A DNA stretch of 36,399 nt from Pseudomonadota bacterium (GCA_023433925.1 JAEYTO010000086.1:1-36399); one strand, 5' to 3'. Numbered from the stretch's first letter, positions 14,329 to 25,100 are shown. Program-made: numbers and translations. Notes: generated by a model not told the origin, from the sequence alone.

Positions 14329-15119
14329 CCTTCAGCATCACATTGCCCGCGGAGCCGATTCCGCCCGGCGCTTACTGTCTCCTGGCCGCCGACGGCGCGG
14401 ACGGGGCCATCCGGCCCGGACCGGGCACGCTCTTCTGCCGCCCGCCCCTGCCCTGCCTGCGAGCGGGCGTCTATCTGGACGGCCCGCAAGGCCCGCTGTT
14501 CCAGGTCGAATGGACCGGCCGCGCGCCATCCCAGGGCACGGCCTCGCCATGCCTCTGGCTGCGCGCCCTGGCCGCGCCCCAGGCCGAGCCCGGCGCATCC
14601 ATCGAACTCGCCCCGCGCGCCGAGGGGTTGTCCCTGGCCTGGATCACCCTGTCGGACAAGGGCTCCCAGGGACTGCGTCAGGACGCCAGCGGACCGCTCA
14701 TCGAGGAGGTCGTGCGCTCCAGGTACGCCGTGAGCCTGGCCACGGGCTTCGTGCTGCCCGACGAGCCCCGCGCCCTGCGCGCCCTGCTCACGGACTTGGC
14801 CCTGGTCCAGGGCTTCGATCTCGTGCTGACCACCGGCGGCACGGGCCTCGCGCCCCGCGACACCACGCCCGAGGCCACCCTGGCCGCCATCGAGAAGCGC
14901 CTGCCCGGCTTCGAGCTGGCCATGACCATGTCCAGCCTGGCCAAGACGCCCATGGGCGCCATCTCCCGCGCCGTGGCCGGCGTCCTGGGCCAGACCATCA
15001 TCGTCAACCTGCCCGGCAGCCCCAAGGCCGTGCGCGAGAACCTCGAAGCCATCCTCCCGGCCCTGGGCCACGCCAGCGAGAAGCTCAAGGGCGACCCGGC
15101 CGACTGCGCCAAGCTGTAG
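14325..15119 (+). CDS. MogA/MoaB-type molybdopterin biosynthesis protein with N-terminal extension
   Basis: Residues about 113-264 form a MogA/MoaB domain: AWITLSDKGSQGLRQDASGP at its start, then LVLTTGGTGLAPRDTTPEAT (molybdopterin-binding GGTG and RDxTPE motifs), then GVLGQTIIVNLPGSPKAV. Enzymes of this family adenylate molybdopterin before molybdenum insertion, in the cytoplasm. Molybdenum or tungsten enzymes are common in Desulfovibrio-like bacteria, so the role fits. Residues 1-112 have no counterpart in standard MogA (about 160-190 residues in total) and are rich in proline and glycine (LPAEPIPPGAYCLLAADG, PGPGTLFCRPPLPCLRAG); I do not recognise that part. The start overlaps the DUF523 stop by 4 nt (ATGA). 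The product is long for MogA alone and may be bifunctional. Confidence 0.88.
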   Translation: MTFSITLPAEPIPPGAYCLLAADGADGAIRPGPGTLFCRPPLPCLRAGVYLDGPQGPLFQVEWTGRAPSQGTASPCLWLRALAAPQAEPGASIELAPRAEGLSLAWITLSDKGSQGLRQDASGPLIEEVVRSRYAVSLATGFVLPDEPRALRALLTDLALVQGFDLVLTTGGTGLAPRDTTPEATLAAIEKRLPGFELAMTMSSLAKTPMGAISRAVAGVLGQTIIVNLPGSPKAVRENLEAILPALGHASEKLKGDPADCAKL

Positions 15120-15248
15120 AAAATCGCCTCCGCCCGTCGGCCGTCACGCGCGACTTCCTCAGTATCATTGCGCTCCCGGCGCGCCTTGCCCATATTTGGA
15201 GCAGGGCCCCATGGCTGGCGGACCGGCCTGGTGGACCAGGAGGCCGCA

Positions 15249-15611
15249 ATGGCGCTGAAATCCCTTGTCGAGATCGTCGTGCTCGCCGCCGAATTGGCCG
15301 GCGTCGCCGTCATTGTCCTGGGCGCCCTCGCCTTGTGCCTGCACTTCGCCAGGGCCCTGCTCCGGGGCCAGCAGGTCAGCGAAGCCTATCGTCCTCTGCG
15401 CCGCAACCTCGGCCGGGTCATCCTCCTGGGCTTGGAGTTCCTCGTGGCCGCGGACATCGTCCGCACGGTCTCGGCGCGGCCCAGCTTCCAGGACCTCGGA
15501 GTTCTCGGCGCCCTCGTGGTCATCCGCACCTTCCTGTCCTTCGCCCTGGAGATCGAGATCAACGGCCGCCTGCCCTGGAAGATGGGCAGCGACGCGAGCC
15601 CAGGGCTGTGA
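15249..15611 (+). CDS. DUF1622 family membrane protein
   Basis: The 120-residue protein has the DUF1622 layout of about three transmembrane segments: VEIVVLAAELAGVAVIVLGA (about 7-26), LGLEFLVAADIVRTV in the middle, and LGVLGALVVIRTFLSFALEI near the C-terminus followed by the conserved EINGRLPWK-like end. The family function is unknown. The start at 15249 has AGGAGG five nt upstream; the frame extends upstream to 15168 without a good start. It is 129 bp after mogA on the same strand and may share its transcript. The 277-bp gap to the next gene holds nothing I can identify. Confidence 0.85.
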   Translation: MALKSLVEIVVLAAELAGVAVIVLGALALCLHFARALLRGQQVSEAYRPLRRNLGRVILLGLEFLVAADIVRTVSARPSFQDLGVLGALVVIRTFLSFALEIEINGRLPWKMGSDASPGL

Positions 15612-15888
15612 GGCCGCGCCCCTCGACTCTCCGACACCGGACCGCTGTCCAATGCAACGCCACGCCGGCAGCCGCCACGATCCAGACAAGACATTTGCCT
15701 GTGCAGCCCTCGTGTGGGCCGTCCGGTGAACAGGCCTTGCCGGCCTGCCATGCTCTCCTCGGCTGGAGCGACCGGTTGATTCGCGACCCTTTTCCGAAAC
15801 GCTGGAGCAAACGGCGGAAATCCGGGCCGGCCTACCGCTTTTCAGCTATCGTGCTATGGTTGGAGGACCACGGATAGAGGGAGAGCGT

Positions 15889-18408
15889 ATGTCCGACGAG
15901 CGTGAAGGATCACTGGAGCGCAAGGACCGGCTGATAGCGGATCTCGAAAGGCGGCTCGCCGAGTGCGATCGGCGCGAGAGCGAGCGCCGGCGAGCCGGGA
16001 AGGGCTGGTGGGGGGAGACCGCCGAGGATGGGCTGAGAATGCTTCAGGCGGTCATGGAGTTCATCCCCGAAGGGCTGGCCATTGCCGGAGGCCCAGAGGC
16101 CACGATTCGCATGATCAGCCGCTATGGCCGGGAGACCCTCGGCCAGCCGCTTGAAAAGATGCAAGGCCGCTCCTTCCAGGAAGCCATGCAAGGGGAATTG
16201 TTGCGCGCGGACGGCGTCACGCCCGCCAAGGCCGAGGAATTCCCGCTCATGCGCTCTATCATCGAAGGGGAAGACGTTTGGGAAGAGGAATACGTCATCC
16301 TGCGCCCGGACGGCAAGAAGACGCCGATCCTTTGTAGCACCGGGCCGATGTATGACGAGGCGGGCGGCATCACGGGCGGTCTGCTTTCCTGGGTTGACAT
16401 AACCAGACAGAAGGAGTTGCGGGAGAACCTCAGGGAGAGCGAGGAGCGCTTCAGGGCCATATTCGACCAGGCGGCGGTCGGCATGGCCCAGACCGCCCCC
16501 GACGGCCGCTTTCTCAAGATCAACGCGAAGTACTGCGAGATGCTCGGCTACTCTTGCGACGAGCTTGTCGGGCTCTCGGTCCATGACGTCATCTATCCCG
16601 AGGACCTGGTGGAGGAGCGCACCCTGATCCAGCGCCTGCTTGCCGGAGAGATCCCCGCATATTCACTCGCGCGGCGTTGCTACCGGAAGAACAAAACCAT
16701 CGTCTGGACAGAGGTCACGGCATCCCTGGTGCGCAAGCCGTCCGGAGAGCCCGATTCCATCATCTCCATCAAGGTGGACATCTCGGAGCGCAGGGAGGCT
16801 GAGGAAATCCTGCGGCGGAGAGAGCAGGAATACAGGACCCTGGCGGAGAACGCGCCCGACATCATAGCCAGATTCAGCAAGGAAATGCGGTACCTGTACA
16901 TCAATCCCGCCGGCGAGAAGGTCCGGAGCCATCCGGCGGCGAGCATCATCGGCAAGACCATCCATGAGCTGGGCTATTCGCCCGAGTTCATCAAGGCGGC
17001 CGAGCAGGTGCTCGGCAGGGTCTTCGCCACGGACAGGGGGGAGACGCTGGAGTATGAGTTTCCTTCGCCCCTCACTGGGCTCAGGTCTTTTCAGGTCCGT
17101 GTCGTGCCCGAGCACGACAAGCAGGGCGCGGTGGAGTCCGTGCTGACCATCTCCCGCGACATCACCGAACTCAAGCGGCTGGAGGCCGAGCTGAAGACGG
17201 CCAAGGAGGCCGCCGAGGCCGCCAATCGGGCCAAGAGCCAGTTCTTGGCCACCATGTCCCACGAGATCCGCACGCCCATGAACGGCATCCTCGGCATGAC
17301 CGAGCTGGCCCTGGCAAGCTGCGCCAAACCCCAATGCGGCGCATACCTCGGCATGGCCAGACAGTCCGCGCGCAACCTGCTCGGCATCATCAACGACATC
17401 CTGGACCTGGCCAGGATCGAGTCGGACAAGGTCGAGATCGAGGAGCACGCATTCGATGCGCGCGCCGCGCTGGAAGGCCTTTCCGCGACCATGGCCCTGG
17501 AAGCGGAAAGGAAGGGGCTGCGCCTCCACGCCAGCATCGATGCGCGATTGCCGCCGCGCCTGAAAGGAGACGAGAGACGCCTGATGCAGGTCTTCACCAA
17601 CCTCATCGGGAACGCCATCAAATTCACCCCGGAGGGCCAGGTCGCCGTCAAGGCGCTCGTGGTGAATCCGGCGGACCTTGGATTGCAGGAGGTTTGCCCG
17701 AACTCCGAGGCGGTCTGCCTGCTCGCATCCGTCAGCGACACGGGCATAGGCATTCCCTCGGACCAGCTCGGAAGGATCTTCGAGAGCTTCGCGCAGGTCG
17801 GAGGACCCGCGCACCTCAAATACGGCGGAACGGGCCTGGGCCTGTCCATCAGCAAGAGGCTCGTGGAGCTGATGGGCGGGAAGCTCTGGGTCGAGAGCGA
17901 GTTCGGCAAGGGGAGCACGTTCACCTTCGCGGTGATGCTCAAGCCGGCGGAGGCGGCCCGGCCGGAGCGCGCGCCGCCCATCCGGGCCGTTCCCAGACCC
18001 AAGGCGGCCTCGCGCAAGATCCTTCTGGCCGAGGACAACCAGATCAACAAGATCCTGGCCGTGAGCCTCCTTGAGCAGCGGGGCCACGCGGTGACGGCCG
18101 TGGAGAACGGCAGGCAGGCCATCGAAGTCCTTGGGCGGGAGCGCTTCGACCTTGTGCTCATGGACGCCCGCATGCCGGAGATGGACGGCGAGGAGGCGAC
18201 CAGAATCATCCGGGAGTCTCCGCCGCCCGGAGTGGACAGGGACATCCCGATCATCGCCCTGACGGCCTATGCCCTCAAGGGCGATCGGGAGCGGTTCCTC
18301 GCCGCGGGCATGGACGACTACATCGCCAAGCCCATCGATCCGGAGGAGCTGGACAGGGTTCTGGCCAAGATCGAGGACGCGGGCGAAGGCAGGAGGCTCG
18401 GCGGCTGA
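15889..18408 (+). CDS. Multi-PAS hybrid histidine kinase
   Basis: This 839-residue cytoplasmic kinase has an N-terminal coiled coil (1 to about 35) and three PAS domains (about 48-165, 185-300 and 310-425). HisKA follows with phospho-acceptor His458 in MSHEIRTPMNG, then a HATPase domain with the N box (NLIGNAIKF), DTGIGIP and GTGLGLS boxes. The receiver domain (about 710-825) has LLAEDNQ, phospho-acceptor Asp759 in LMDARMPEMDG, and Lys814 in IAKPID. All catalytic residues are present. No membrane segments are seen, so the signal is probably internal (redox, light or ligand via PAS). There is no HPt domain, so a separate phosphotransfer protein is needed. The start at 15889 has AGGGAGAG upstream. 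It is convergent with a homologous kinase 42 bp away, and the pair looks like a duplicated, inverted set. Confidence 0.93.
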   Translation: MSDEREGSLERKDRLIADLERRLAECDRRESERRRAGKGWWGETAEDGLRMLQAVMEFIPEGLAIAGGPEATIRMISRYGRETLGQPLEKMQGRSFQEAMQGELLRADGVTPAKAEEFPLMRSIIEGEDVWEEEYVILRPDGKKTPILCSTGPMYDEAGGITGGLLSWVDITRQKELRENLRESEERFRAIFDQAAVGMAQTAPDGRFLKINAKYCEMLGYSCDELVGLSVHDVIYPEDLVEERTLIQRLLAGEIPAYSLARRCYRKNKTIVWTEVTASLVRKPSGEPDSIISIKVDISERREAEEILRRREQEYRTLAENAPDIIARFSKEMRYLYINPAGEKVRSHPAASIIGKTIHELGYSPEFIKAAEQVLGRVFATDRGETLEYEFPSPLTGLRSFQVRVVPEHDKQGAVESVLTISRDITELKRLEAELKTAKEAAEAANRAKSQFLATMSHEIRTPMNGILGMTELALASCAKPQCGAYLGMARQSARNLLGIINDILDLARIESDKVEIEEHAFDARAALEGLSATMALEAERKGLRLHASIDARLPPRLKGDERRLMQVFTNLIGNAIKFTPEGQVAVKALVVNPADLGLQEVCPNSEAVCLLASVSDTGIGIPSDQLGRIFESFAQVGGPAHLKYGGTGLGLSISKRLVELMGGKLWVESEFGKGSTFTFAVMLKPAEAARPERAPPIRAVPRPKAASRKILLAEDNQINKILAVSLLEQRGHAVTAVENGRQAIEVLGRERFDLVLMDARMPEMDGEEATRIIRESPPPGVDRDIPIIALTAYALKGDRERFLAAGMDDYIAKPIDPEELDRVLAKIEDAGEGRRLGG

Positions 18409-18450
18409 CGCGCGGCCTCGACCGGTCAGCGCCTGACCGCCAGGCGGCCC

Positions 18451-20484
18451 TCACCCGTGGAACAGACGGCCGAGAGCCCTGTCCAATTCGTCAAGGTCGA
18501 GGGGCTTTGAGATATAGTCGTCCATGCCCGCCTCGATGAAGCGATCACGGTCGCCTTTCAGGGCGTAGGCGGTCAGGGCCACGATGGGCACATGCGGGTC
18601 GCCGCTCTCGCCCGAGCGGATGCGCCGGGTCGCCTCGATGCCATCCATCTCCGGCATCCTGGCGTCCATGAGCACAAGGTCGAAGGCCTCCTGGCGCAGG
18701 GCTTCGACGGCTTCCCTTCCGTTCTCGACGCTCCTGACCTCATGGCCCTTGGCCCGCAGGAAGTCCACGGCCAGGATGCGATTGATCGCGTTGTCCTCGG
18801 CAAGCAGAACCTTGAGCGGACGCACCTTGGCGACCCGGCCCTCGGCGGGCTCGGGGCGAAGCGGCTGCTTTTCCCCCCTTGCGGGCTCGAGCGATACGAC
18901 GAAGGTGAACGTGCTGCCCCTGCCGGGGGCGCTCTCCACCCGAATCCTCCCATTCATGAGTTCGATGAGTTGCCTGGAAATGGACAACCCCAGGCCGGTA
19001 CCCCCATGGCGGGCATTTGCGGCGACCATGGTGAACGTCTCGAAGATGCTCTCCAACCTGTCCTGGGGGATGCCGATGCCGGTGTCCCTGACCGAGGCCA
19101 CCAGGCAGACGAGCTCGGGGCTGGGGCGGAATGGCGCGAGACCTTCCCGCTCGGCGCGGCTCGCCACGGCCACCTTGACGGAGACCGAGCCTTGGCGGGT
19201 GTACTTGATCGCGTTGCCGAGGATGTTGATGAACACTTGGCGCAATCGTCCCTCGTCGCCCAACAGGCGATCCGGGATGCTCGGGCTGATATGCGCCTGG
19301 AAACGCAGTCCCTTGGCCTCGGCCTCCAGGCTCATGGTCTGGAAGAGCGTTTCGAGCATGCCACGCGGATCGAAAGGATTTTTCTCCAGCTCCAGCCTGC
19401 CCGACTCGATCTTGGACAGGTCGAGGATGTCGTTGATGATGCCGAGCAGCGCCACCGCGGACTTCTTGACCAGCTCCAGGTAGCCGTGGACCTTGGCCGA
19501 CGGGCGGCTCATGAGCGCCATGTCGGTCAAGCCGAGGATGCCGTTCATGGGCGTGCGGATCTCGTGGGACATGTTGGCCAGGAACTCGCTCTTGGCCCTG
19601 TTCGCCTCCTCGGCCTCGGCCTTGGCCCTGCGCAGCTCCTCTTGGGCCTGCTTGAGTTCAGTGATGTCCCTGGCAATGGCCAGCACGGTTTCCACACGGC
19701 CCTCGGGGCCGCGCTCGGGCATGAGCTTGACCTGGGTGCGCCGCATGCCGAGCCTGGACGGGAAGTCCAACTCGACCGTCCTGGGCTGGTCGTGCTCGAA
19801 AACCCAGCGCAGGGCATGCTCATACTCCTGCTTGGTCTCATGGCTGTAGCTGCGCTCGCGGATGCTCGTGCCGATGATTTCGGACGGGAAGCGGCCCACC
19901 CAATCCACGATGGCCTTGTTGATGAAGATGTAGCGATACTGCCTGTCGAAGCGGGCGATGATGTCGGGCGCGTTCTCGGCGAGCGTCTGATACTCCTGCT
20001 CGCGTCGCCGCAAGGCCTCCTCGGCGAGAACCTTCGAGCTGATGTCGATATGGGCGACAACGGCGCCTCCGTGGCTGTGGGACAGCTGCGTCACGTGCAT
20101 GAGGTACCAGCGCCTCTGGTCCGGGGAGTGGCACGGGTACTCGAATTCGAAGCGCCTGCGCCGCCTGCCCAGGACCTGCTCGATGCCGTGCAGGGCCTTG
20201 CGCGCATATTCGTCGTCCTCGCTTCCGAGCGCGTCCCGGCAGGCGTCGAGATAGTTGACGCCAATGCCGATGCCGGCCTTCCTGCCGCCGTTGCGGCGGG
20301 CGAACCGGAGCCAGGCCTCGTTGATGGCCACGATCTCGCCCTGGCTGTCGAGCACGGCGATGTGATCCGTGAGGGAATTGAGGATATTGGCGCAGATGTC
20401 TTCATCCGTTCGCCAGGAAAAGCCGGGCTTTCGCCGGCGCGGGGCGGAAGGCTCGCGAGCCCCGAGATTTCCTCGCTCGACCAT
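18451..20484 (-). CDS. Multi-PAS hybrid histidine kinase (paralogue of the convergent kinase)
   Basis: The 677-residue protein has two PAS domains (about 30-155 and 160-285), HisKA with His307 in MSHEIRTPMNGILGL, HATPase boxes (NILGNAIKY, DTGIGIP, GTGLGLS), and a receiver with Asp607 in LMDARMPEMDGIEATR and KPLD near 660. It shares long identical stretches with the kinase at 15889-18408 (EYxTLAENAPDIIARF; LMDARMPEMDG; IALTAYALKGDR versus VALTAYALKGDR). A further upstream start at 20583 is in frame, but the ATG at 20484 has GGGAG with the same GGGAGAGCGT context as its paralogue. No membrane segment and no HPt are present. The 42-bp gap between the two kinases holds a short GGTCAG / CTGACC hairpin without a T-run. 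Its input signal is unknown. Confidence 0.92.
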   Translation of the reverse strand: MVERGNLGAREPSAPRRRKPGFSWRTDEDICANILNSLTDHIAVLDSQGEIVAINEAWLRFARRNGGRKAGIGIGVNYLDACRDALGSEDDEYARKALHGIEQVLGRRRRRFEFEYPCHSPDQRRWYLMHVTQLSHSHGGAVVAHIDISSKVLAEEALRRREQEYQTLAENAPDIIARFDRQYRYIFINKAIVDWVGRFPSEIIGTSIRERSYSHETKQEYEHALRWVFEHDQPRTVELDFPSRLGMRRTQVKLMPERGPEGRVETVLAIARDITELKQAQEELRRAKAEAEEANRAKSEFLANMSHEIRTPMNGILGLTDMALMSRPSAKVHGYLELVKKSAVALLGIINDILDLSKIESGRLELEKNPFDPRGMLETLFQTMSLEAEAKGLRFQAHISPSIPDRLLGDEGRLRQVFINILGNAIKYTRQGSVSVKVAVASRAEREGLAPFRPSPELVCLVASVRDTGIGIPQDRLESIFETFTMVAANARHGGTGLGLSISRQLIELMNGRIRVESAPGRGSTFTFVVSLEPARGEKQPLRPEPAEGRVAKVRPLKVLLAEDNAINRILAVDFLRAKGHEVRSVENGREAVEALRQEAFDLVLMDARMPEMDGIEATRRIRSGESGDPHVPIVALTAYALKGDRDRFIEAGMDDYISKPLDLDELDRALGRLFHG

Positions 20485-20642
20485 GACGCTCTCCCGAGGC
20501 TGTCCCCCTTCTCCTTTATCCGCAAAAGGGAGAGAGGCTGCAACAACGGAAGACCGGTCAGACGCGAATATATATCGCGACAACGATACGCGCCATCACC
20601 GGATCGTGCTCACGCCGGCGGTCGCCGCGACGGACGGGCCGC

Positions 20643-21890
20643 TCAGGGCTGCCGGGCGACGAAGTGCGCGCCCCAGCGCAGCCAGAGCCACGCGCCCGCG
20701 AGCGCGAACGAGGCCAGGGTCACGGGCAGGCCCACGCGCAGGTGCGCGCCCCAGGTCATGCGCACACCGTGGCGTTCGGCCTGATCGGCCACGATGAGGT
20801 TGGCGATGGAGCCCACCAGGAGCAGGTTGCCGGCCAGCGTGCTGGACAAAGCCAGCACCAGGGCGGCCTCGGGCGCCATGGCCTTGGGCAGCAGGAGCAT
20901 GACCGCGGGCACGTTGGACACGATGTTGGACAGCGCGGCCGTGACCACGAACAGCCAGCCGCCGTTGCCCAGGTCCACGCCGCCGCGCGCCATCGCGTCG
21001 TGGACGCGCTCCAGGAGGCCGGTGGCGGCCAGGGCATGGTTGACCACGAACAGGCCGATGAACAAGAGCAGGAGCTGCCAGTCCACCAGGGCGAACTTGT
21101 CGCGCGAGGTCAGCTTGCGGCTGAGCAGGAGCACGCCGGCGCAGGCCAGGGCCGCCACCTCGCGCGGCGGCCTGCCGGCCAGAAAGGCGGCCATGAGCAG
21201 GCCCAGGAAGAACAGGCCCTTGCCCGTCTGCCAGGCGTTGAAGACCGGGGCCTGCACCGGGGCGACAAAGGCGGGCGTGACGGCGGCGCGCCAGGAATGC
21301 CGGTGCTTGGCGCAAACGATGGCCCACAGAGCCAGCAGGCTGGCCGCCACGGGCACGGCCGCGTCGAGCAGGTAGGCCGTGAAGGGCAGGCCCGTGACCT
21401 GCCCGATGAGCATGTTTTGCGGGTTGCCTATGAGCGTGGCCGCCGAGCCGATATTGGACGCGCAGGCCAGGGCCAGCAGGAAAGGCATGGGATTCAGGCC
21501 CCGGTCACGGCAGCCCTCGACGAGGATGGGCGTCATGGCCAGGCAGATGATGTCGTTGGCCAAAAGCGCCGAGAGCACGGCCGAGGCGGCGATGACCAGG
21601 GCGAGCAGCCCCTGGGGCGGCAGCTCGGCGGAGGCGATGGAGCGCGTCACGCGCGTGTAGAAGCCGCCCAGGCGGAGCTGGGCCGAGACGACCATGAGCC
21701 CGAAGAGCATGGCCATGGTCGGCACGTCGATGGCCAGCCAGGCCTCCTGGGTGGTCAGCGCGCCGCCGGCCAGGAGCGCGATGGCCCCGAGCATGGCCAC
21801 GCCCGTGCGGTCCAGGGCCAGCCAGGGCAGCCGGCCCAGGGCCATGCCGACGTAGACGAGAACGAAGACGCCGAGGACGAGGCTGTTCAT
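20643..21890 (-). CDS. ArsB/SLC13-superfamily ion transporter
   Basis: The 415-residue integral membrane protein has about ten to twelve hydrophobic segments and the ion transporter superfamily motif region LLANDIICLAMTPILVEGC, followed by LALACASNIGSAATLIGNPQ, where SNIGSAATLIGNPQN is characteristic. A related second half contains NIVSNVPAVMLLLP and STLAGNLLLVGSIANLIVAD. These repeats are typical of the ArsB/NhaD and SLC13 (citrate/anion) families. The substrate cannot be told from sequence: arsenite, sodium/proton, sulfate or a carboxylate are all possible. No ars genes are adjacent, which speaks against a dedicated arsenic role. The start at 21890 has a weak AGGGG about 9 nt upstream. It is divergent from the PHP-helicase gene. 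Confidence 0.87.
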   Translation of the reverse strand: MNSLVLGVFVLVYVGMALGRLPWLALDRTGVAMLGAIALLAGGALTTQEAWLAIDVPTMAMLFGLMVVSAQLRLGGFYTRVTRSIASAELPPQGLLALVIAASAVLSALLANDIICLAMTPILVEGCRDRGLNPMPFLLALACASNIGSAATLIGNPQNMLIGQVTGLPFTAYLLDAAVPVAASLLALWAIVCAKHRHSWRAAVTPAFVAPVQAPVFNAWQTGKGLFFLGLLMAAFLAGRPPREVAALACAGVLLLSRKLTSRDKFALVDWQLLLLFIGLFVVNHALAATGLLERVHDAMARGGVDLGNGGWLFVVTAALSNIVSNVPAVMLLLPKAMAPEAALVLALSSTLAGNLLLVGSIANLIVADQAERHGVRMTWGAHLRVGLPVTLASFALAGAWLWLRWGAHFVARQP

Positions 21891-22132
21891 GGGTGAAACC
21901 CCTGTGCAGGATGGGACCGGCAGGTCATAGGCCGGGCGCGGGACAAAGGCAATACAGAGCTGGATAAGGCGGGCGGCGAATTCCGCTGGCGGCGCCTGTG
22001 ACGCATGCCTGCGCGCCACAAGCCGAAGACGTTCAGTTCATCGGAGAGGGCCTGTCCCGCCATTGACCTCCGCTCCAAAGCGATGCACAACTTGCGGGAT
22101 ACACTCAACAACGAACGCCGGCGGAGATGTCC

Positions 22133-25100
22133 ATGGACCGACAGTTCCGGGCCGACCTGCACGTGCACTCACGCCATTCGCGAGCCACGAGCAAGAGCCT
22201 GACCCCGCGCCATCTGGCGGCCTGGGGCCAGGTCAAGGGCCTCGCGCTTCTGGGCACGGGCGACTTCACCCATCCAGGCTGGCTGGCCGAGTTGGAGGAG
22301 GCGCTGGTCGAGGACGGCGGCGGCCTGCTCCGCCTGCGCGATCACGCGGGGCTGGAGGCCGAGATCCCCTGGGTCGAAGGCTTCCGCTTCGGCGGCGGGA
22401 CGCGCTTCATGCTCCAGGCCGAGATCAGCTCCATCTACAAGCGGGGCGGCAAGGTCCGCAAGGTGCACAACCTCGTGTACATGCCGGGCCTGGAGCAGGC
22501 CAAGCGGCTCAACCGGCGGCTGTCGGAGATCGGCAACCTCAAGGCCGACGGCCGGCCCATCCTGGGCCTGGATTCGCGCCACCTCCTGGAAATGGTCCTG
22601 GAGACCGATCCGCAGGCCTTCCTGATCCCGGCCCACATATGGACGCCCTGGTTCTCCCTGTTCGGCTCCAAGTCCGGCTTCAACTCCCTGGAGGAATGCT
22701 TCGGAGATCTGGCCGGCGAAATCTTCGCCCTGGAGACGGGTCTGTCCTCGGACCCGGAGATGAACTGGCACGTCTCGGCTCTGGACCGCCTGCGCATGGT
22801 CTCCAACTCCGACGCGCACTCGGGCGAGAAGCTGGGCCGCGAGGCGAGCCTGTTCTCCGGCGAGCTGGACTATTCGAGCGTTTTCCGCGCCCTCAAGGGC
22901 GAGGGGCTCGGCGCGCGCTTCCTGGGCAGCATCGAGTTCTTCCCCGAGGAGGGCAAGTACCACCTGGACGGCCATCGCAAGTGCGGGGTGGTCATGGAGC
23001 CCTCGGAGACCCGCGCGCGCGGCGGGCTGTGCCCGGTGTGCGGCAAGCCGCTCACCGTGGGCGTGCTCTCGCGGGTCATGGAGCTGGCCGACCGGCCCAT
23101 GGCCCAGAAGCCGACGCGTCAGCCGGGCTTCGTGTCCCTGGTGCCCCTGGCCGAGATCCTGTCCGAGATCCTGGGCAGCGGCCCGGCCACGAAGAAGGTC
23201 AGGGCGGCCTATGCCGCCTGCGTGGCCCGCTTCGGCTCCGAGCTGACCGCGCTCCAGGACGCGCCCGCCGAGGAGCTGGAGCGCTGCCAGCCGCTGCTGG
23301 GCGAGGCCGTGGAGCGCATGCGCCGGGGCATGGTCATCCGCCAGCCGGGCTACGACGGCGAGTTCGGCGTCATCCGCGTGTTCAGCCAGCGCGAACTAGG
23401 CGAGCTGCGCCGAGGCGCGTTCCTGACCGGCGTGGAGCCGCCCGCGAGGGTCGGGGCCGCCGCCCGGCCGGCCGCCGGGGATGGCCAAGGCCAGCCCCCC
23501 GCGCCCGAGAAGGACGCCAGCCCCCTGGAGTTCAACCCGTCGCAGAGGAAGGCTCTCGAAGCGGGGCCAAGCCCAGTCCTCGTGCTCGCCGGGCCGGGCA
23601 CGGGCAAGACCCAGACGCTCATGGGCCGCGTGCGCCGGCTGCTCGACGCGGGCGAGAACCCGCGGCGCATCCTGGCCGTGACTTTCACTCGCCGTGCGGC
23701 GGGCGAACTGCGCGAACGGCTGGCGTCCCTGGCCGGCGAAGGCGAGGCCCTGCCCAGAGCCGACACCCTGCACGCCCTGGCCTTCGACCGCTGGCGCGAA
23801 GCCTGGGGCGAGTCGCCGGTGCTCATGGACGAGGAGTCGGCCATGCGCCTGTTCGCCGAGGTCAACCCCGAGCGATCCGGCGGCCGGCTGCGCCAGGCCT
23901 GGCAGGCCGCGAGCGTGGCCCGCGAGCGCATGGAGGAGCCGTCGGCCGGACTGGCCGAAGCGCTTGCGCGCTACACGAAGCAGAAGGAGTCCTGGAATCT
24001 CGTGGACTACACGGATCTGGTCTTCTTCATGGTCGAGCAGGTCGAGGCCGGCATCTACTCCCCGCCCTACGCGCACGTGCTCGTGGACGAGGTCCAGGAC
24101 CTGACGCCCTTGCAACTCCGCTGCGTCACGGCCTTGTCGCCCGAGGGCCGGGGCTTCTTCGCCATCGGCGACCCCAACCAGTCCATCTACGCCTTCCGGG
24201 GCGCCACGCCCGACGCGGCGGCCGCCCTCAAGGCCAAATGGCCCACACTCCAGGTCCTGGCCCTGACCGAGAACTACCGTTCCAGCGCGGGAATCGTGGA
24301 GCTGGCCGCGCCGCTCTTTCCCGATTCCCCGAGACTCACGCCGCACGCGGCCGGCGAGGCTGACATCCGCCTGTTCGCCGCGCCCACGGCGGCCAGCGAG
24401 CTGTCCTGGGTCGGCGAGCGGGCGCGGGAGCTCATCGGCCCGTCGAGCCACAGTCTGGCCGATGCGGCCGAGGGCGGCGGACTGTCGCCCGGCCAGGTGG
24501 CCGTGCTCGTGCGCTTCCGGCAGCTCGTTGAGCCCGTGCGCCGCGCCCTGGACCGCCTGGGCGTGCCGGCTTCGGCGCCCGAGGCCGAGGCCTTCTGGCG
24601 CGAGCCCCGCGTGGAGCTGATCCTCGCCGCGGCCTGCAACCTGCTGGGCATGGCCGCGCCCGAGCCGAGCCTGGCCGAGCAGGGCGAGAAGGTGCCCGAG
24701 CTGCCCGAGAAGGTCCTCGTGCAGGGGCCTCTGGCCCTGGCCGCCTACCTCCAGGAGACCGGGCCGTTCGACCGTTTCTTCTGGAAGGGCAAGGCCTTCC
24801 GTGCGCTGAGCAAGTCCTGGGAGGAGAAAGGCGGCTGGATCGGGCTCGTGAACTGGATTCATCTCCAATCCGACCTGGAGATGGTCCGCGCCCGCGCCGA
24901 GAGCGTGCAGGTCATGACCATCCACGCGGCCAAGGGCCTGGAGTTCGAGGCCGTGTTCCTGCCCTGCCTGGAGGACGGCATCCTGCCCTTCGCCGGCTCG
25001 GGGTTCCTGGCCGGCAAGCCTGATGCGGCGGCCATGGACGAGGCCGAGGAGCGGCGGCTGTTCTATGTCGGGCTTACGCGGGCCAAGCGGCTGCTCTACC

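Noticed and set aside
20643..21890. Calling the transporter ArsB
   Set aside because: The superfamily motif does not discriminate substrates and there are no other arsenic genes nearby.
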